Shown piece by piece: positions 24,531 through 33,390 of a stretch of 64,000 nt of DNA (the first letter of the stretch is position 1; each line of letters starts with the position of its first letter). The stretch comes from Rubrivivax sp. (GTDB lineage: Bacteria; Pseudomonadota; Gammaproteobacteria; Burkholderiales; Burkholderiaceae_C), in NCBI GenBank assembly GCA_027487905.1, contig JAIYCR010000033.1, forward strand, positions 18,324-82,323, in the 5' to 3' direction. Below the pieces are notes generated by a model that worked only from the letters and a program-made list of their open reading frames with translations, searched no databases and had not been told where the DNA came from. A program made the position numbers and the translations under genes.

Positions 24531-25871
24531 TCAACGATCCAGCCGCACGATGCGGCCGTCGTCCGTGGCCAGGTACACCCAGCCGTCCGGCCCCTGGGCC
24601 AGGTCGCGCACCCGGCCCAGGCTTTGCAGCAGCTGCGAGCGGCTGACCGCGCCGGTGTGCTCGTCCACCGCCACCCGCCACAGGCCGGTGCCGGCCAGCG
24701 CGCCGATCAGCAGCTGGCCGTCCCACTCCGGGAAGCCGCTGCCGCGCAGCACGATGAGGTTGCTGGGCGCGGTGGATGTGGGAACCCAGGCGGTCACCGG
24801 TTCGGTGAAGCTCAGCCCGTTCAGCGGCGAGTGAAGCCCGCCGCCGGCCCGGCAGTCCGGCCCCACCGGGGCGCCGTAGGCGCAGCCGTAGCTTCGGAGC
24901 GGCCAGCCGTAGTTGCGCCCGGGCAGGATGCGGTTGAGCTCGTCGCCGCCCTGCGGACCGTGCTCGGTGGACCACACCGCGCCGGTGGCGCGGTCCACGG
25001 CCAGGCCCTGCGGGTTGCGGTGCCCGAGGCTCCACAGCTGGGGCAGGGCCCCCGCGCCGAAGGCCGGATTGCCCGCCGGCGTGGACCCGTCGCGCGCCAC
25101 GCGCATCAGCTTGCCCAGAGACATCGCCGGATTCTGCGCAAAGCGTGAATCGGGGGCGCTCGGGCTGTCCTGGCCGCGGTCGCCCAGCGAGACCAGCAGG
25201 GTGCGGTCGGGCAGGAAGGCCAGTCGCGAACCGAAATGGACGCCGTCCTGGGCCACCTTGGGCTGCTGCTGCAGCAGCCGCTCGAAGCCGCTCAGCGTGC
25301 TGCCCTGCAGCCGCAGGCGGGCAACGGCGGTGCCCGACAGGCCGTTCGTTCCGGGCTCCTGATAGGCGATGTAGACATGGGGGCTGGTGGTGGCGAAATC
25401 AGGGTCGACCGCCAGACCGAGCAGGCCGCCCTGGCCGCCGTCGCGGATCTGCGGGCCGGGGCTGGGCCAGGCGAGCGTGCTGCGGCTTCGACCGTCGGCC
25501 GACACCTGCAGCAAGGCGCCGCCCTTCTGCGCCACCAGCAGCCGTCCATCGGGCAACCAGGCGATGGACCAGGGGCTTGCGAACCCGCTGGCGAAGGTGC
25601 TGCTGCGGGGGATGAGCGAGCCGGGCGCGGCGGGCGGGTTCAGTGCCGCGGGGACGATGGCGGGGGTGGAGGTGGAGGCGGGTTCGGAAGCCGCGCCGGG
25701 AGCTGACACGCCGGCGCCACCGCAGCCCGAAAGCACGAGGCTGGCCAGCAGTGCGCCGGCCGCCGCGCGGCGGGCGAGCGCCGCGTGCAGGGCGTGCACG
25801 GCAGGGGCGGCCGCCGGGGCTGCAGCAGCGCCGGACGGACGTTCAGCGGTTTGGCGGTGGGATCGGGGCAT
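24531..25871 (-). CDS. PQQ-dependent sugar dehydrogenase-like lipoprotein
   Basis: A 446-residue paralogue of the preceding protein. Its N-terminus has a lipobox, ALLASLVLSGCGGAG, so the mature protein is acylated at Cys and membrane-anchored. The propeller repeats the family features: SPWSIAWLPDGRLLVAQKGG, GVHFGSRLAFLPDRTLLVSLGDR, SLGHRNPQGLAVDRATGAVW, STEHGPQGGDELNRI and a final LARVRDLAQGPDGWVYLAT-like repeat. The role is likely periplasmic oxidation of a sugar or polyol, but this is inferred from the family only. ATG at 25871; the start at 25976 lacks signal features. Confidence 0.88.
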   Translation of the reverse strand: MPRSHRQTAERPSGAAAAPAAAPAVHALHAALARRAAAGALLASLVLSGCGGAGVSAPGAASEPASTSTPAIVPAALNPPAAPGSLIPRSSTFASGFASPWSIAWLPDGRLLVAQKGGALLQVSADGRSRSTLAWPSPGPQIRDGGQGGLLGLAVDPDFATTSPHVYIAYQEPGTNGLSGTAVARLRLQGSTLSGFERLLQQQPKVAQDGVHFGSRLAFLPDRTLLVSLGDRGQDSPSAPDSRFAQNPAMSLGKLMRVARDGSTPAGNPAFGAGALPQLWSLGHRNPQGLAVDRATGAVWSTEHGPQGGDELNRILPGRNYGWPLRSYGCAYGAPVGPDCRAGGGLHSPLNGLSFTEPVTAWVPTSTAPSNLIVLRGSGFPEWDGQLLIGALAGTGLWRVAVDEHTGAVSRSQLLQSLGRVRDLAQGPDGWVYLATDDGRIVRLDR

Positions 25872-25995
25872 GGCGCGCTCGCGAACGGGACTCGGGCCTG
25901 GGCGGCCGGAGCGGAACACCGGATCGACCCCGCGAGTGTGGTGCGCGCCGGCCGTACCGGACGCATCCGTTTGCAACCGCCGGTGTCCGCCCTCA

Positions 25996-26059
25996 GCGCC
26001 CCCCCTTCGGCGCTTCCCCTTCGGTGCTCCCCCCTCCGCGCTCCCCCCTACGTGCTCCC
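25996..26059. repeat. Four to five degenerate 14-bp GC-rich tandem units
   Basis: Variants of GCGCTCCCCCCTAC follow one another between the lipoprotein gene and recJ, for example around 26010, 26024, 26038 and 26052. The units differ by two to four bases. They occupy the 190-bp gap immediately downstream of the recJ stop. Confidence 0.65.
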
Positions 26060-26061
26060 CC

Positions 26062-27816
26062 TCAGCCGGCCGCCTCCACCACCATCTGAACCCGTTCCCG
26101 TCCGTTCCACTCGTCCACCGTCAGGCGGTAGGCCAGGCGCACCCGGTCGGCCAGGGGCTCGGTGCGGCCGAACCAGATGGCTTCGCGCAAGGTGCCGTGG
26201 TGCCGCAGCGACAGCTTCAGGTGGCGCTCGCCCACCAGGCGCTGGCTCACCACGTCGACCTCGTCGCAGAACAGCGGCGGCTCGAAGGAAGGGCCCCAGA
26301 CCTGGGCGTCCAGCGTTCGCACCAGCGTGGCATCGAAGGCATCCGCGCCGAGCGGGCCGTCCACCCACACGGTGCGTTGCAGCGTGGCGGCGTCCAGGCC
26401 CTGGGCGGCCACCGCCTGCAGGGCCTGGGTGAAGGTTTCCAGCCCCGCCTCGTCCAGCGTGCAGCCCGCGGCCATCGCATGGCCACCGAAGCGGTGCACC
26501 AGCCCCGGGTGGCGCTTGACCACCAGGTCCAGCGCGTCGCGCAGGTGAAAGCCGGGAATGGACCGACCCGAACCCTTGAGCAGGCCGTCCTGGCCGCGGG
26601 CGAACACGAAGGTCGGCCGGTGCAGCTGGTCCTTCAAGCGGGCGGCGACGATGCCCACCACGCCCTCGTGGAAGCTCGGGTCGAACAGCACCAGCGCGGG
26701 CGGCGGCTCGCCGCGCGTGGCCGGGTCGAGCAGCGCGCCCAGCGCGGCCTCGGCCTGCGCGCGCATGCCGGCCTCCACATCGCGGCGCTCGCGGTTGATG
26801 GCGTCCAGCTGGCGGGCCAGTTCGGCGGCGCGGGCGGGGTCGTCAGCGGTCAGGCATTCGATGCCCAGCGACATGTCCGACAGCCGGCCGGCCGCGTTCA
26901 GGCGCGGGCCGATGGCGAAGCCGAAGTCCTGTGCGCTGGCCGTGGCCAGCGGCCGCCCGGCCACCGCGAAGAGCGCCTCCACCCCCGGCTGCAGCCGGCC
27001 CTGCCGGATGCGCTTGAGCCCCTGGGCCACCAGCCGGCGGTTGTTCGCATCGAGCCGGACGACATCGGCCACCGTGCCCAGCGCGACCAGGTCGAGCAGT
27101 GCGTCCAGCCGGGGCTGGGTGGCCGCGCTGAAGCGGCCGGACTCGCGCAGCCGCTGCCGGGTGGCCAGCAGCACATAGAACATCACGCCCACGCCGGCCA
27201 GGTGCTTGCTCTGGAAGCCGCAGCCCGGCTGGTTCGGGTTGACGATGACCGTGGCGTCGGGCAGCGGCACCCGGCCGTCCGGCCCCGCCGCCGCGGGCAG
27301 GTGGTGGTCGGTGACCAGCACGTCCAGCCCGCGCGCGCGGGCCGCGGCCACGCCTTCCAGGCTGGCGATGCCGTTGTCCACCGTGATCAGCAGCGCCAGG
27401 TCCGGCTGGGCGGCGAGCGCCAGCTCGACGATGGCCGGCGTGAGCCCGTAGCCATGCACCGTGCGGTCGGGCACCACATAGCGCACCTGGCCGGGGGCGG
27501 CACCGAGCAGCTTCAGCCCGCGCACCGCCACCGCGCAGGCGGTGGCGCCGTCGCAGTCGTAGTCGGCCACGATCACCAGGGGCCGCCCGCGTTGCAGCGC
27601 GTCGGCCAGCAGCGTGGCGGCCGCATCGGCGCCGGCCAGGCCGGCCGGGTCGAGCAGTCGACCGAGGGAATCGTCGATGTCCTCGGCGCTGCGCACACCG
27701 CGCGCGGCCAGCAGCCGCGCCAGCAGCGGGTGGATGCCGGCCTGCTCGAGCGCATAGGCCGAGCGGGGGGCGGCGGCGCGAAGCGCGAGGGTGGGGGCTG
27801 CGGCGGGAGTGGGCAT
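26062..27816 (-). CDS. recJ: Single-stranded-DNA 5'-3' exonuclease RecJ
   Basis: A 584-residue nuclease of the DHH phosphoesterase family that degrades 5' single strands in recombination and mismatch repair. Motifs in order are VIVADYDCDGATACAV (~82-97), ITVDNGIAS (~145), VLVTDHHLPAAAG (~165, DHH) and NPNQPGC, then the DHHA1 motif FGGHAMAAGCTL (~445) and the RecJ OB domain at the C-terminus. Length fits the family. It starts 63 bp after the upstream uncharacterised gene, with which it probably shares a transcript. Confidence 0.97.
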   Translation of the reverse strand: MPTPAAAPTLALRAAAPRSAYALEQAGIHPLLARLLAARGVRSAEDIDDSLGRLLDPAGLAGADAAATLLADALQRGRPLVIVADYDCDGATACAVAVRGLKLLGAAPGQVRYVVPDRTVHGYGLTPAIVELALAAQPDLALLITVDNGIASLEGVAAARARGLDVLVTDHHLPAAAGPDGRVPLPDATVIVNPNQPGCGFQSKHLAGVGVMFYVLLATRQRLRESGRFSAATQPRLDALLDLVALGTVADVVRLDANNRRLVAQGLKRIRQGRLQPGVEALFAVAGRPLATASAQDFGFAIGPRLNAAGRLSDMSLGIECLTADDPARAAELARQLDAINRERRDVEAGMRAQAEAALGALLDPATRGEPPPALVLFDPSFHEGVVGIVAARLKDQLHRPTFVFARGQDGLLKGSGRSIPGFHLRDALDLVVKRHPGLVHRFGGHAMAAGCTLDEAGLETFTQALQAVAAQGLDAATLQRTVWVDGPLGADAFDATLVRTLDAQVWGPSFEPPLFCDEVDVVSQRLVGERHLKLSLRHHGTLREAIWFGRTEPLADRVRLAYRLTVDEWNGRERVQMVVEAAG

Positions 27817-27879
27817 GGGCGGATGCTGGGAAACGGACGAGCGAGGAGGGCGGGCTGGCGTGCGGCAGCAGGGCCTGGT

Positions 27880-28815
27880 TCAGAGCGACACCAGCAGCGC
27901 CCCGGTGTCCGGCGAGGCCTGCAGCCTGCGTTTCCAGCGGGCCAGCCGGCCCTCGATCGGGCACAGCGCCACGCTGCGCCGCTCGCCGCACAGGCTGATG
28001 CGAATCGGCTCGCCCCGCCGCTCGTGCTCGAGGGCCTGGGCCAGCGGGCCGGCGTCCAGCGCCTGCCAGGCCTCGGCCCAGGCGGTCCAGTCGGCTTGCA
28101 GCGCCGGGCCGTGCAGCGCATCGAGCACCTGCGGTCCTGGGCCCGTGGCCGGCTGCAGCACGCCGCAGCCGCTGAGCCAGAAGGAGTTCATCGGCAGCCG
28201 CCCGGCGGCCACCCGCTCGTCGTGCAGCGGGTGCTGGTAGAGCAGCATCTGCACTTCCTGCTGCAGCCGGCGCAGCAGCCGGGCGCCGCGGTCGTAGGGC
28301 AGGAAGGGGTCGATGTTGCGGCCCACCACCCGATCGGGCGACGCGGTGCGCAGCGTGGCCAGCGACGGGTGGGCGAGGTACCAGCGCCCGGGGCTGCCCC
28401 ACTCGAACGCGAAGCCTTCGTCCACGAACAGCGGACGCAAGGCGTCGAAAAGGGTTCGGGCCTCGTCGGGCTGCAGGTCCAGCGCGGCCGGGTCGGACAA
28501 GGTGACCTGGTCGCGTCCGGCGTGCCAGTGCGCGGGGGTCAGCTCGCCCCAGGCGAGGTCGCCCACGTCGATGCCGTCGGCCTGAGCCCGCCAGGCCGCC
28601 AGCGGCAGGCAACCATCGCCGCCGCTCCAGCCCAGCGCGCGGGCCAGGGCCCGCTCGTGCGGCGGGCTGAAGCTGTCCGGGCCGGGGATGGGCCCGGGCT
28701 CGTCGAGGACGCACAGGCGGGCCAGCAGGCGGGACAGGTGGGGCAGGGGGGTGTCGCGCGCCACCTGCAGCGCCGCTTCGGACAGTCCGCTCGCGAAGGG
28801 AATCAGCAGGTGCAT
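27880..28815 (-). CDS. Uncharacterised RecJ-adjacent protein (RpfE/phosphoglycerate-mutase-annotated family)
   Basis: A 311-residue protein starting MHLLIPFASGLSEAALQVA. Similar proteins beside recJ in betaproteobacteria and xanthomonads are annotated as regulatory protein RpfE or cofactor-independent phosphoglycerate mutase. I recall this from context rather than from a motif, and I see neither the metal-binding Asp/His set of true iPGMs nor a signal peptide. Notable segments are LPMNSFWLSGCGVLQP and WYLAHPSLATLRTASPDRVVGRNID. It lies 63 bp upstream of recJ on the same strand; its function is unknown. Confidence 0.8.
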   Translation of the reverse strand: MHLLIPFASGLSEAALQVARDTPLPHLSRLLARLCVLDEPGPIPGPDSFSPPHERALARALGWSGGDGCLPLAAWRAQADGIDVGDLAWGELTPAHWHAGRDQVTLSDPAALDLQPDEARTLFDALRPLFVDEGFAFEWGSPGRWYLAHPSLATLRTASPDRVVGRNIDPFLPYDRGARLLRRLQQEVQMLLYQHPLHDERVAAGRLPMNSFWLSGCGVLQPATGPGPQVLDALHGPALQADWTAWAEAWQALDAGPLAQALEHERRGEPIRISLCGERRSVALCPIEGRLARWKRRLQASPDTGALLVSL

Positions 28816-28863
28816 CGCCGCATTATCGAAGCGGCGCGCCGGGCGGCCCCGCGGCGCTGGCTT

Positions 28864-29490
28864 TCAGAAGTCCATCGCCGCGAGCAAGGCGTCCACGTCG
28901 TCCTGCTTCAGGGCCTTGTCCGGCACCTGCGGGCCCTGCAGCTGGGCATCGGCCTGGATCAAGGCGGCCAGGTGCTCGGGCTTGCTGTCCATCAGCAGCC
29001 CCAGCAGCTGGGTCTCGGTCTGGCTGATGATGCCGATGACCTTCTTGATGACCTGGCCGGACAGGTCCTGGAAATCCTGGGCCAGCATGATCTGCGACAG
29101 GTGCGAGGCCTGGGCCAGCGCGAAGGCCGCCTGCTCGCGCTGGGCGCGGGCGGCGCGCTGCAGGGCCTGGGCGGCGTGCGGGTCGGTGCTGGCGGCAGCC
29201 GCGGCTTCCAGCTCGGCGGCCAGGGCCTCGGCTTCCGATTCGCGGGTCGCGCAGGCGGGGGTGGCCTCGTCGACGAGGTTGAGCACGCGGTGGGCAGCCG
29301 ACTCGGTCATCTGGCCCACGTAGGACAGGCGGTCGCGCGCATCGGGGATCTCGCCGGCGACCCGCCGGATGTGGGCGTCAAGGCCGAGCTCGACCACTGC
29401 CTCGTGCAGCTGGCGGGTGATGCGGCCCAGCCGCTCGATGGTGTCTTCAGGGTGCGGGGAGCCTTCCGCGCCGATGGGGGGATTCGACAT
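28864..29490 (-). CDS. CheZ-family protein phosphatase, first paralogue
   Basis: A 208-residue helical protein of the CheZ family, which dephosphorylates CheY-P. The active-site segment AQDFQDLSGQVIKKVIG has Asp and Gln four residues apart (D143/Q147 in E. coli), and the C-terminal DDVDALLAAMDF is the CheY-binding peptide. A second CheZ lies next to cheY at 54876-55535, so this one is an extra copy. It is placed downstream of fliR but has its own sigma-28-type promoter 63 bp upstream and is probably transcribed separately. A long Ala-rich insert (residues 80-115) differs from the second copy. Confidence 0.88.
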   Translation of the reverse strand: MSNPPIGAEGSPHPEDTIERLGRITRQLHEAVVELGLDAHIRRVAGEIPDARDRLSYVGQMTESAAHRVLNLVDEATPACATRESEAEALAAELEAAAAASTDPHAAQALQRAARAQREQAAFALAQASHLSQIMLAQDFQDLSGQVIKKVIGIISQTETQLLGLLMDSKPEHLAALIQADAQLQGPQVPDKALKQDDVDALLAAMDF

Positions 29491-29552
29491 CGACTGATCC
29501 TCAGGGGGTGGACGGGCAGCGGGCCGGGGCTGCCTCGATGGAACTGCCTGTC

Positions 29553-29580
29553 ATATCGGCTTGCCGCCATGCGGGCTTGA
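29553..29580 (-). promoter_or_regulatory. Sigma-28-type promoter of the CheZ-like gene
   Basis: Minus strand: TCAAGCCC, a 12-nt spacer, GCCGATAT. The -10 box matches the FliA consensus at 7 of 8 positions and the -35 carries the TCAAG core seen at fliS and fliD. The spacer is one base longer than usual, as at motA. It lies just after the fliR stop codon. Confidence 0.72.
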
Positions 29581-29616
29581 GCGCAGCGCGCGGGCGTCCA
29601 AGCACGGGCGGCGGTT

Positions 29617-30378
29617 TCAACGGAAGTGGGTGAGCATGCGCTCCAGGGCCATGGTGAAGGGCGTCTGCATCAGCGGCAGCGTGAGCAAGGCGCCCAGCAG
29701 GCCCACGGTGAGGGTGACGGGGAATCCGATGGCGAAGATGTTCATCTGCTGGGCCACCCGGGAGATGATGCCCAGCACCAGGTTCACGAACAGCAGCATG
29801 GCCACCAGCGGCAGCGCGATCCACAGCCCCATGTGGAAGATCTCGCTGCCCCAGACCTCCGGGCGCACCGCGCGGATGAAGCCCAGCGGCTCGGGCCCCA
29901 CCGGGAAGGCCTCGAAGCTGCGCACCAGCGCGGCCACCACCAGCAGGTGCCCGTTGATGACGATGAACAGCCACGCCACCGAGGTGCCGAAGAAGCGGCT
30001 CACCGCAGTGGTCTGCCCGCCGGTGGAGGGGTCGAAGAAGCCGGCGTAGTTCAGGCCCATCTGCAGGCCGACGATCTCGCCGGCGAACTCCACCGCGGCG
30101 AACACGATGCGCACCGCGAAGCCCAGCGTCAGGCCGATGAACAGTTGCTGCAGCAGCACCATCAGCGCGATGCCCGAGTCGAGTGGCACCACCGGCATGG
30201 CCGGCAGCGCGGGCTGGGCGCACAGGGTGATCAGGAAGGCCAGCGCGATGCGAAGGCGCACCGGCACCGCGCGTTGCGACAGGATGGGCAGCGAGGTGAA
30301 GACCGCCAGCGTGCGGATGAAGGGCCACAGCAGCGGGCTCAGCCAGGCCCAGACCTGCGCTTCGGTGAAGGTGAGCAT
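29617..30378 (-). CDS. fliR: Flagellar export gate protein FliR
   Basis: A 253-residue polytopic membrane component of the type III export gate with FliP and FliQ. It starts MLTFTEAQVWAWLSPLLWPF and has helices through VAWLFIVINGHLLVVAALV and a C-terminal PFTMALERMLTHFR. The segment GLQMGLNYAGFFDPSTGGQTT is characteristic of FliR. ATG 30378 lies 20 bp behind the fliQ stop; the upstream extension of the frame overlaps fliQ and is not used. It is the last gene of the fliF-R block. Confidence 0.96.
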   Translation of the reverse strand: MLTFTEAQVWAWLSPLLWPFIRTLAVFTSLPILSQRAVPVRLRIALAFLITLCAQPALPAMPVVPLDSGIALMVLLQQLFIGLTLGFAVRIVFAAVEFAGEIVGLQMGLNYAGFFDPSTGGQTTAVSRFFGTSVAWLFIVINGHLLVVAALVRSFEAFPVGPEPLGFIRAVRPEVWGSEIFHMGLWIALPLVAMLLFVNLVLGIISRVAQQMNIFAIGFPVTLTVGLLGALLTLPLMQTPFTMALERMLTHFR

Positions 30379-30398
30379 GCCCGGCCCTGCTGCGGCCC

Positions 30399-30668
30399 TC
30401 AGCCGACCACGGTGGGGATGGAGGCGATCGTGCGCTGCAGGTACTCGACCAGCGAGTTGAGCATCCACGGGCCGGCCACCGCCAGCACCGCGACGGCGGC
30501 AATGATCTTGGGCACGAAGGACAGCGTCTGCTCGTTGATCTGCGTGGCCGCCTGGAAGATGCTCACCAGCAGGCCGACGGCCAGGATGGTGAGCAGCACG
30601 GGCGCACTCACGAGCAGCAGCAGGTACAGGCCCTGCTGGCCGAGTGTGAAGACCTGGGTGGCATCCAT
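30399..30668 (-). CDS. fliQ: Flagellar export gate protein FliQ
   Basis: An 89-residue protein with two transmembrane helices, MDATQVFTLGQQGLYLLLLV at the start and QINEQTLSFVPKIIAAVAVL across the second. Four FliQ copies form part of the FliPQR pore. The start ATG at 30668 follows fliP by 26 bp; the much longer open frame through this region is antisense-like shadow of fliP. Confidence 0.96.
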   Translation of the reverse strand: MDATQVFTLGQQGLYLLLLVSAPVLLTILAVGLLVSIFQAATQINEQTLSFVPKIIAAVAVLAVAGPWMLNSLVEYLQRTIASIPTVVG

Positions 30669-30694
30669 GGGGGGGTCGCGCCGGTGCGGCGGTT

Positions 30695-31492
30695 TCAGGT
30701 GACGAAGCTCGCCGCGAGCGACCCGAGCAGCAGGTTCCAGCCGTCGGCGAGCACGAAGAGCATGAGCTTGAAGGGCAGGGCCACCAGCACCGGGCTGAGC
30801 ATCATCATGCCCAGGCTCATCAGCACGCTGGCGACGATCATGTCGATGACCAGGAAGGGAATGAAGATCAGGAAGCCGATCTGGAAGGCGCTCTTGAGCT
30901 CGCTGGTGACGAAGGCCGGCACCAGCACCTTGAAGGGCACCTCCGCGGCCGGCACCGACGGGTCCACCTTGGCCAGGCGCGAGAAGAGCGCCACGTCGCT
31001 CTGGCGCGTCTGCTTGAGCATGAACTCGCGCATGGGCACCTCGCCGCGCTTGAGCGCTTCGTCGAAGGCGATCTGCCCGGCCGCATAGGGCGCGTAGGCG
31101 GTGTCGTGCACGCGGTCCAGCGTGGGCCCCATGACGAAGAAGGTGAGGAACAGGCTCAGCCCGATGATCACCTGGTTGGGAGGCGCGGACTGCGTGCCCA
31201 GCGCCTGGCGCAGCAGGCTGAGCACGATGACGATGCGGGTGAAGGCCGTCATCAGCAGCAGCACCGCGGGCAGGAAGCTCAGCGCGGTGAAGAACAGCAG
31301 CGTCTGGATGGGCACCGAATAGCTGGCACCGCCCGCCCCCTGGCCGATGATGAGCGGCAGGCCCGGCCCGGTGGGCGCGGGGCCCGCCTGGGCGAAGGCG
31401 GCGCCGGCCGCCAGGCCCAAGGTCAGGACCGCCAGGCCGGCCAGCCACCGGACGCCGGCACGCCGGACTTGTCTGCCAGGCGCATCAGTCAC
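30695..31492 (-). CDS. fliP: Flagellar export gate protein FliP
   Basis: A 265-residue export-gate protein. A cleavable signal ([16 protein letters not shown]) precedes [20 protein letters not shown], the first conserved helix, and [34 protein letters not shown] and [20 protein letters not shown], all diagnostic of FliP. The GTG at 31492-31490 is the likely start; it overlaps the fliO stop by 8 bp (GTGACTGA), indicating coupling. Confidence 0.93.
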   Translation of the reverse strand: MTDAPGRQVRRAGVRWLAGLAVLTLGLAAGAAFAQAGPAPTGPGLPLIIGQGAGGASYSVPIQTLLFFTALSFLPAVLLLMTAFTRIVIVLSLLRQALGTQSAPPNQVIIGLSLFLTFFVMGPTLDRVHDTAYAPYAAGQIAFDEALKRGEVPMREFMLKQTRQSDVALFSRLAKVDPSVPAAEVPFKVLVPAFVTSELKSAFQIGFLIFIPFLVIDMIVASVLMSLGMMMLSPVLVALPFKLMLFVLADGWNLLLGSLAASFVT

Positions 31493-31913
31493 GCGGCGCC
31501 TCCGAGGGGGGCGTGCGGGGCCGGGACACGGCCGGCATGAAGCGCGCCAGCAGCTGGGCGAACGCCGGGTTCGCCGCGCCCGGGGCGGCACCGGCGGTCG
31601 CGCCGGCGAAGGCCTGTGCCTGCGCCGGTGCGGGCTGCGGGCCCGGTTGCAGCTGGTGCAGCGTGCTGATGCTGCCCGGGGTGACGCCCAGCACCAGCCA
31701 GCGTCGCTCCGTGCCTTCGCCCACCTCGATGGTGACTACGCGCTGGCTGGGTGACAGGGCCAGGCTGGACACGGTGCGCAAGGGCAGCTCGGCCCCGCCC
31801 GGACGCAGGCCATGCAGGCGGCCCAGGGGCGATTGCCGCAGCAGCCACAGCAGCGCCGGGATCGCGATGAGGATCGCGATGAACCACAGCAGCGAGGACA
31901 GGGAGGGGGTCAT
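31485..31913 (-). CDS. fliO: Flagellar biosynthesis protein FliO
   Basis: A 142-residue bitopic membrane protein: one N-terminal helix ([20 protein letters not shown]) and a cytoplasmic domain with [19 protein letters not shown] and [17 protein letters not shown], typical of FliO. It assists assembly of the FliP ring. The C-terminal third is Ala/Pro-rich. It lies 36 bp after fliN and overlaps fliP. Confidence 0.93.
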   Translation of the reverse strand: MTPSLSSLLWFIAILIAIPALLWLLRQSPLGRLHGLRPGGAELPLRTVSSLALSPSQRVVTIEVGEGTERRWLVLGVTPGSISTLHQLQPGPQPAPAQAQAFAGATAGAAPGAANPAFAQLLARFMPAVSRPRTPPSEAPRD

Positions 31914-31949
31914 GGGCGCAGGGTGGAAGGCCGGCTCGGGGTTGTCGGC

Positions 31950-32375
31950 TCAGGCGTTTCGGCTCAGCCGGCGCATGCGCTCGCTGGGCGTGACGATGTC
32001 GGTGAGGCGGATGCCGAACTTCTCGTTGACCACCACCACCTCGCCCTGGGCGATGAGGTAGCCGTTGACCAGCACGTCCATCGGCTCGCCGGCCAGGGCG
32101 TCAAGCTCGACCACCGAGCCCTGGGCGAGCTGCAGGATGTGCTTGATCGGAATGCGCGTGCGGCCGAGCTCCACCGTCAGCTGGACCGGGATGTCCAGGA
32201 TCATGTTGATGTCGTTGCCCGCGTTCGTTGCCCCGGTGGGCGAGAAGTTGGTGAACGACGCCGGCGACACCTGCTCGGCGGTCTGCAGATCGCCGCCGGC
32301 CGTCTTGCTCTCGGCCAGCGCCGCCGCCCACTCGGCGGCCATCGCGTCGTCGTCTTGCGCGTTGTCAGCGGACAT
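31950..32375 (-). CDS. fliN: Flagellar switch protein FliN
   Basis: A 141-residue C-ring component. The C-terminal SpoA domain (about 58-135) has ILDIPVQLTVELGRTRIPIK, LAQGSVVELDALAGEPMDVL and GEVVVVNEKFGIRLTDIV, which are standard FliN segments. The N-terminal 50 residues are variable and acidic. Its ATG overlaps the end of fliM by 11 bp. Confidence 0.97.
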   Translation of the reverse strand: MSADNAQDDDAMAAEWAAALAESKTAGGDLQTAEQVSPASFTNFSPTGATNAGNDINMILDIPVQLTVELGRTRIPIKHILQLAQGSVVELDALAGEPMDVLVNGYLIAQGEVVVVNEKFGIRLTDIVTPSERMRRLSRNA

Positions 32376-33369
32376 TGCTTTCTCCCATCCAGCTCAGCGA
32401 GGAGCTGGTCAACAGCTGTTCGACCTTCAGGGCGTAGCGCCCGTTGGAGGTCCCGTAGTTCGCCTCGAAGACGGGCACGCCCATCACCTTGGCTTCGATG
32501 AAGGGGGCCATGTCCAGCTCCAGGAAATCGCCCGGCTTGAGCGAGAGCAGCTGCTCCACGGTGGCCGGCGCATGGGCCAGCTCGGCCACGATCTCCACGT
32601 CGGCCGACTGGATCTGCTGCTTGAGCAGGTTCACCCAGCGGCGGTCGGGCTCGGAGCTGTCGCCCTGGATCGTCGAATACAGCACGTCGCGGATCGGCTC
32701 GAGCGTGCTGTAGGGAATGCAGAAGTGGATGGTGCCGCTGGTGTCGCCGATCTCCAGCGTGAAGGAGGTGGCCACCACCACCTCGCTGGGCGTGGCCACG
32801 GTGGCGAACTGCGGCTGCATCTCGCTGCGCTGGTATTCCAGCTCCAGCGGGTAGATGCCCGACCAGGCCTTGCGGTATTCGGTGGCCACCACCTCGACCA
32901 GCCGGGTGATGATGCGCTGCTCGGTGGGCGAGAAATCGCGCCCCTCGATGCGGGTGTGGTACTTGCCGCTGCCGCCGAACAGCGCGTCGATGACGCTGAA
33001 CACCAGCGTGGGGTCGCACACCACCAGGCCGCTTCCGCGCAGCGGCCGCACGCTCATGATGTTGAAGTTGGTGGGCACCACGATCTCGCGCAGGAAGGCG
33101 CTGTACTTCTGCACCTTGATGCCGCCGATGGCCACTTCCGGGCTCTTGCGGATGAAGTTGAACAGGCCGATGCGGATGTTCCGGGCGAAGCGCTCGTTGA
33201 TGATCTCCATCGTGGGCATGCGCCCGCGGACGATGCGTTCCTGGCTCGCGATGTCGTAGTCGCGGATGCTGCCGGTGGGCGTCTCTTCCTGCTCGAGCTT
33301 CTGGCTCTCGCCGGTGATGCCCTGCAGCAGGGCATCGACTTCGTCCTGTGAAAGGATCTGGTCGGACAT
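32365..33369 (-). CDS. fliM: Flagellar switch protein FliM
   Basis: A 334-residue rotor protein linking CheY-P to the C-ring. The N-terminal peptide SDQILSQDEVDALLQGITG is the CheY-P binding segment, the middle domain has RGRMPTMEIINERFARNI and HFCIPYSTLEPI, and the C-terminal SpoA domain ends near LTSSSLSWMGE. Length is typical. fliL is 21 bp upstream and fliN overlaps at the end. Confidence 0.98.
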   Translation of the reverse strand: MSDQILSQDEVDALLQGITGESQKLEQEETPTGSIRDYDIASQERIVRGRMPTMEIINERFARNIRIGLFNFIRKSPEVAIGGIKVQKYSAFLREIVVPTNFNIMSVRPLRGSGLVVCDPTLVFSVIDALFGGSGKYHTRIEGRDFSPTEQRIITRLVEVVATEYRKAWSGIYPLELEYQRSEMQPQFATVATPSEVVVATSFTLEIGDTSGTIHFCIPYSTLEPIRDVLYSTIQGDSSEPDRRWVNLLKQQIQSADVEIVAELAHAPATVEQLLSLKPGDFLELDMAPFIEAKVMGVPVFEANYGTSNGRYALKVEQLLTSSSLSWMGESNVR

Positions 33370-33390
33370 GTTCGGTCGCGGCTCAGCGGC

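Noticed and set aside
25387..29580. Very long open frame (1397 codons) on the plus strand
   Set aside because: It lies opposite the lipoprotein, recJ, the RecJ-adjacent gene and the CheZ-like gene, which have clear families. In DNA this GC-rich, antisense frames stay open by codon bias; the product has no domain.
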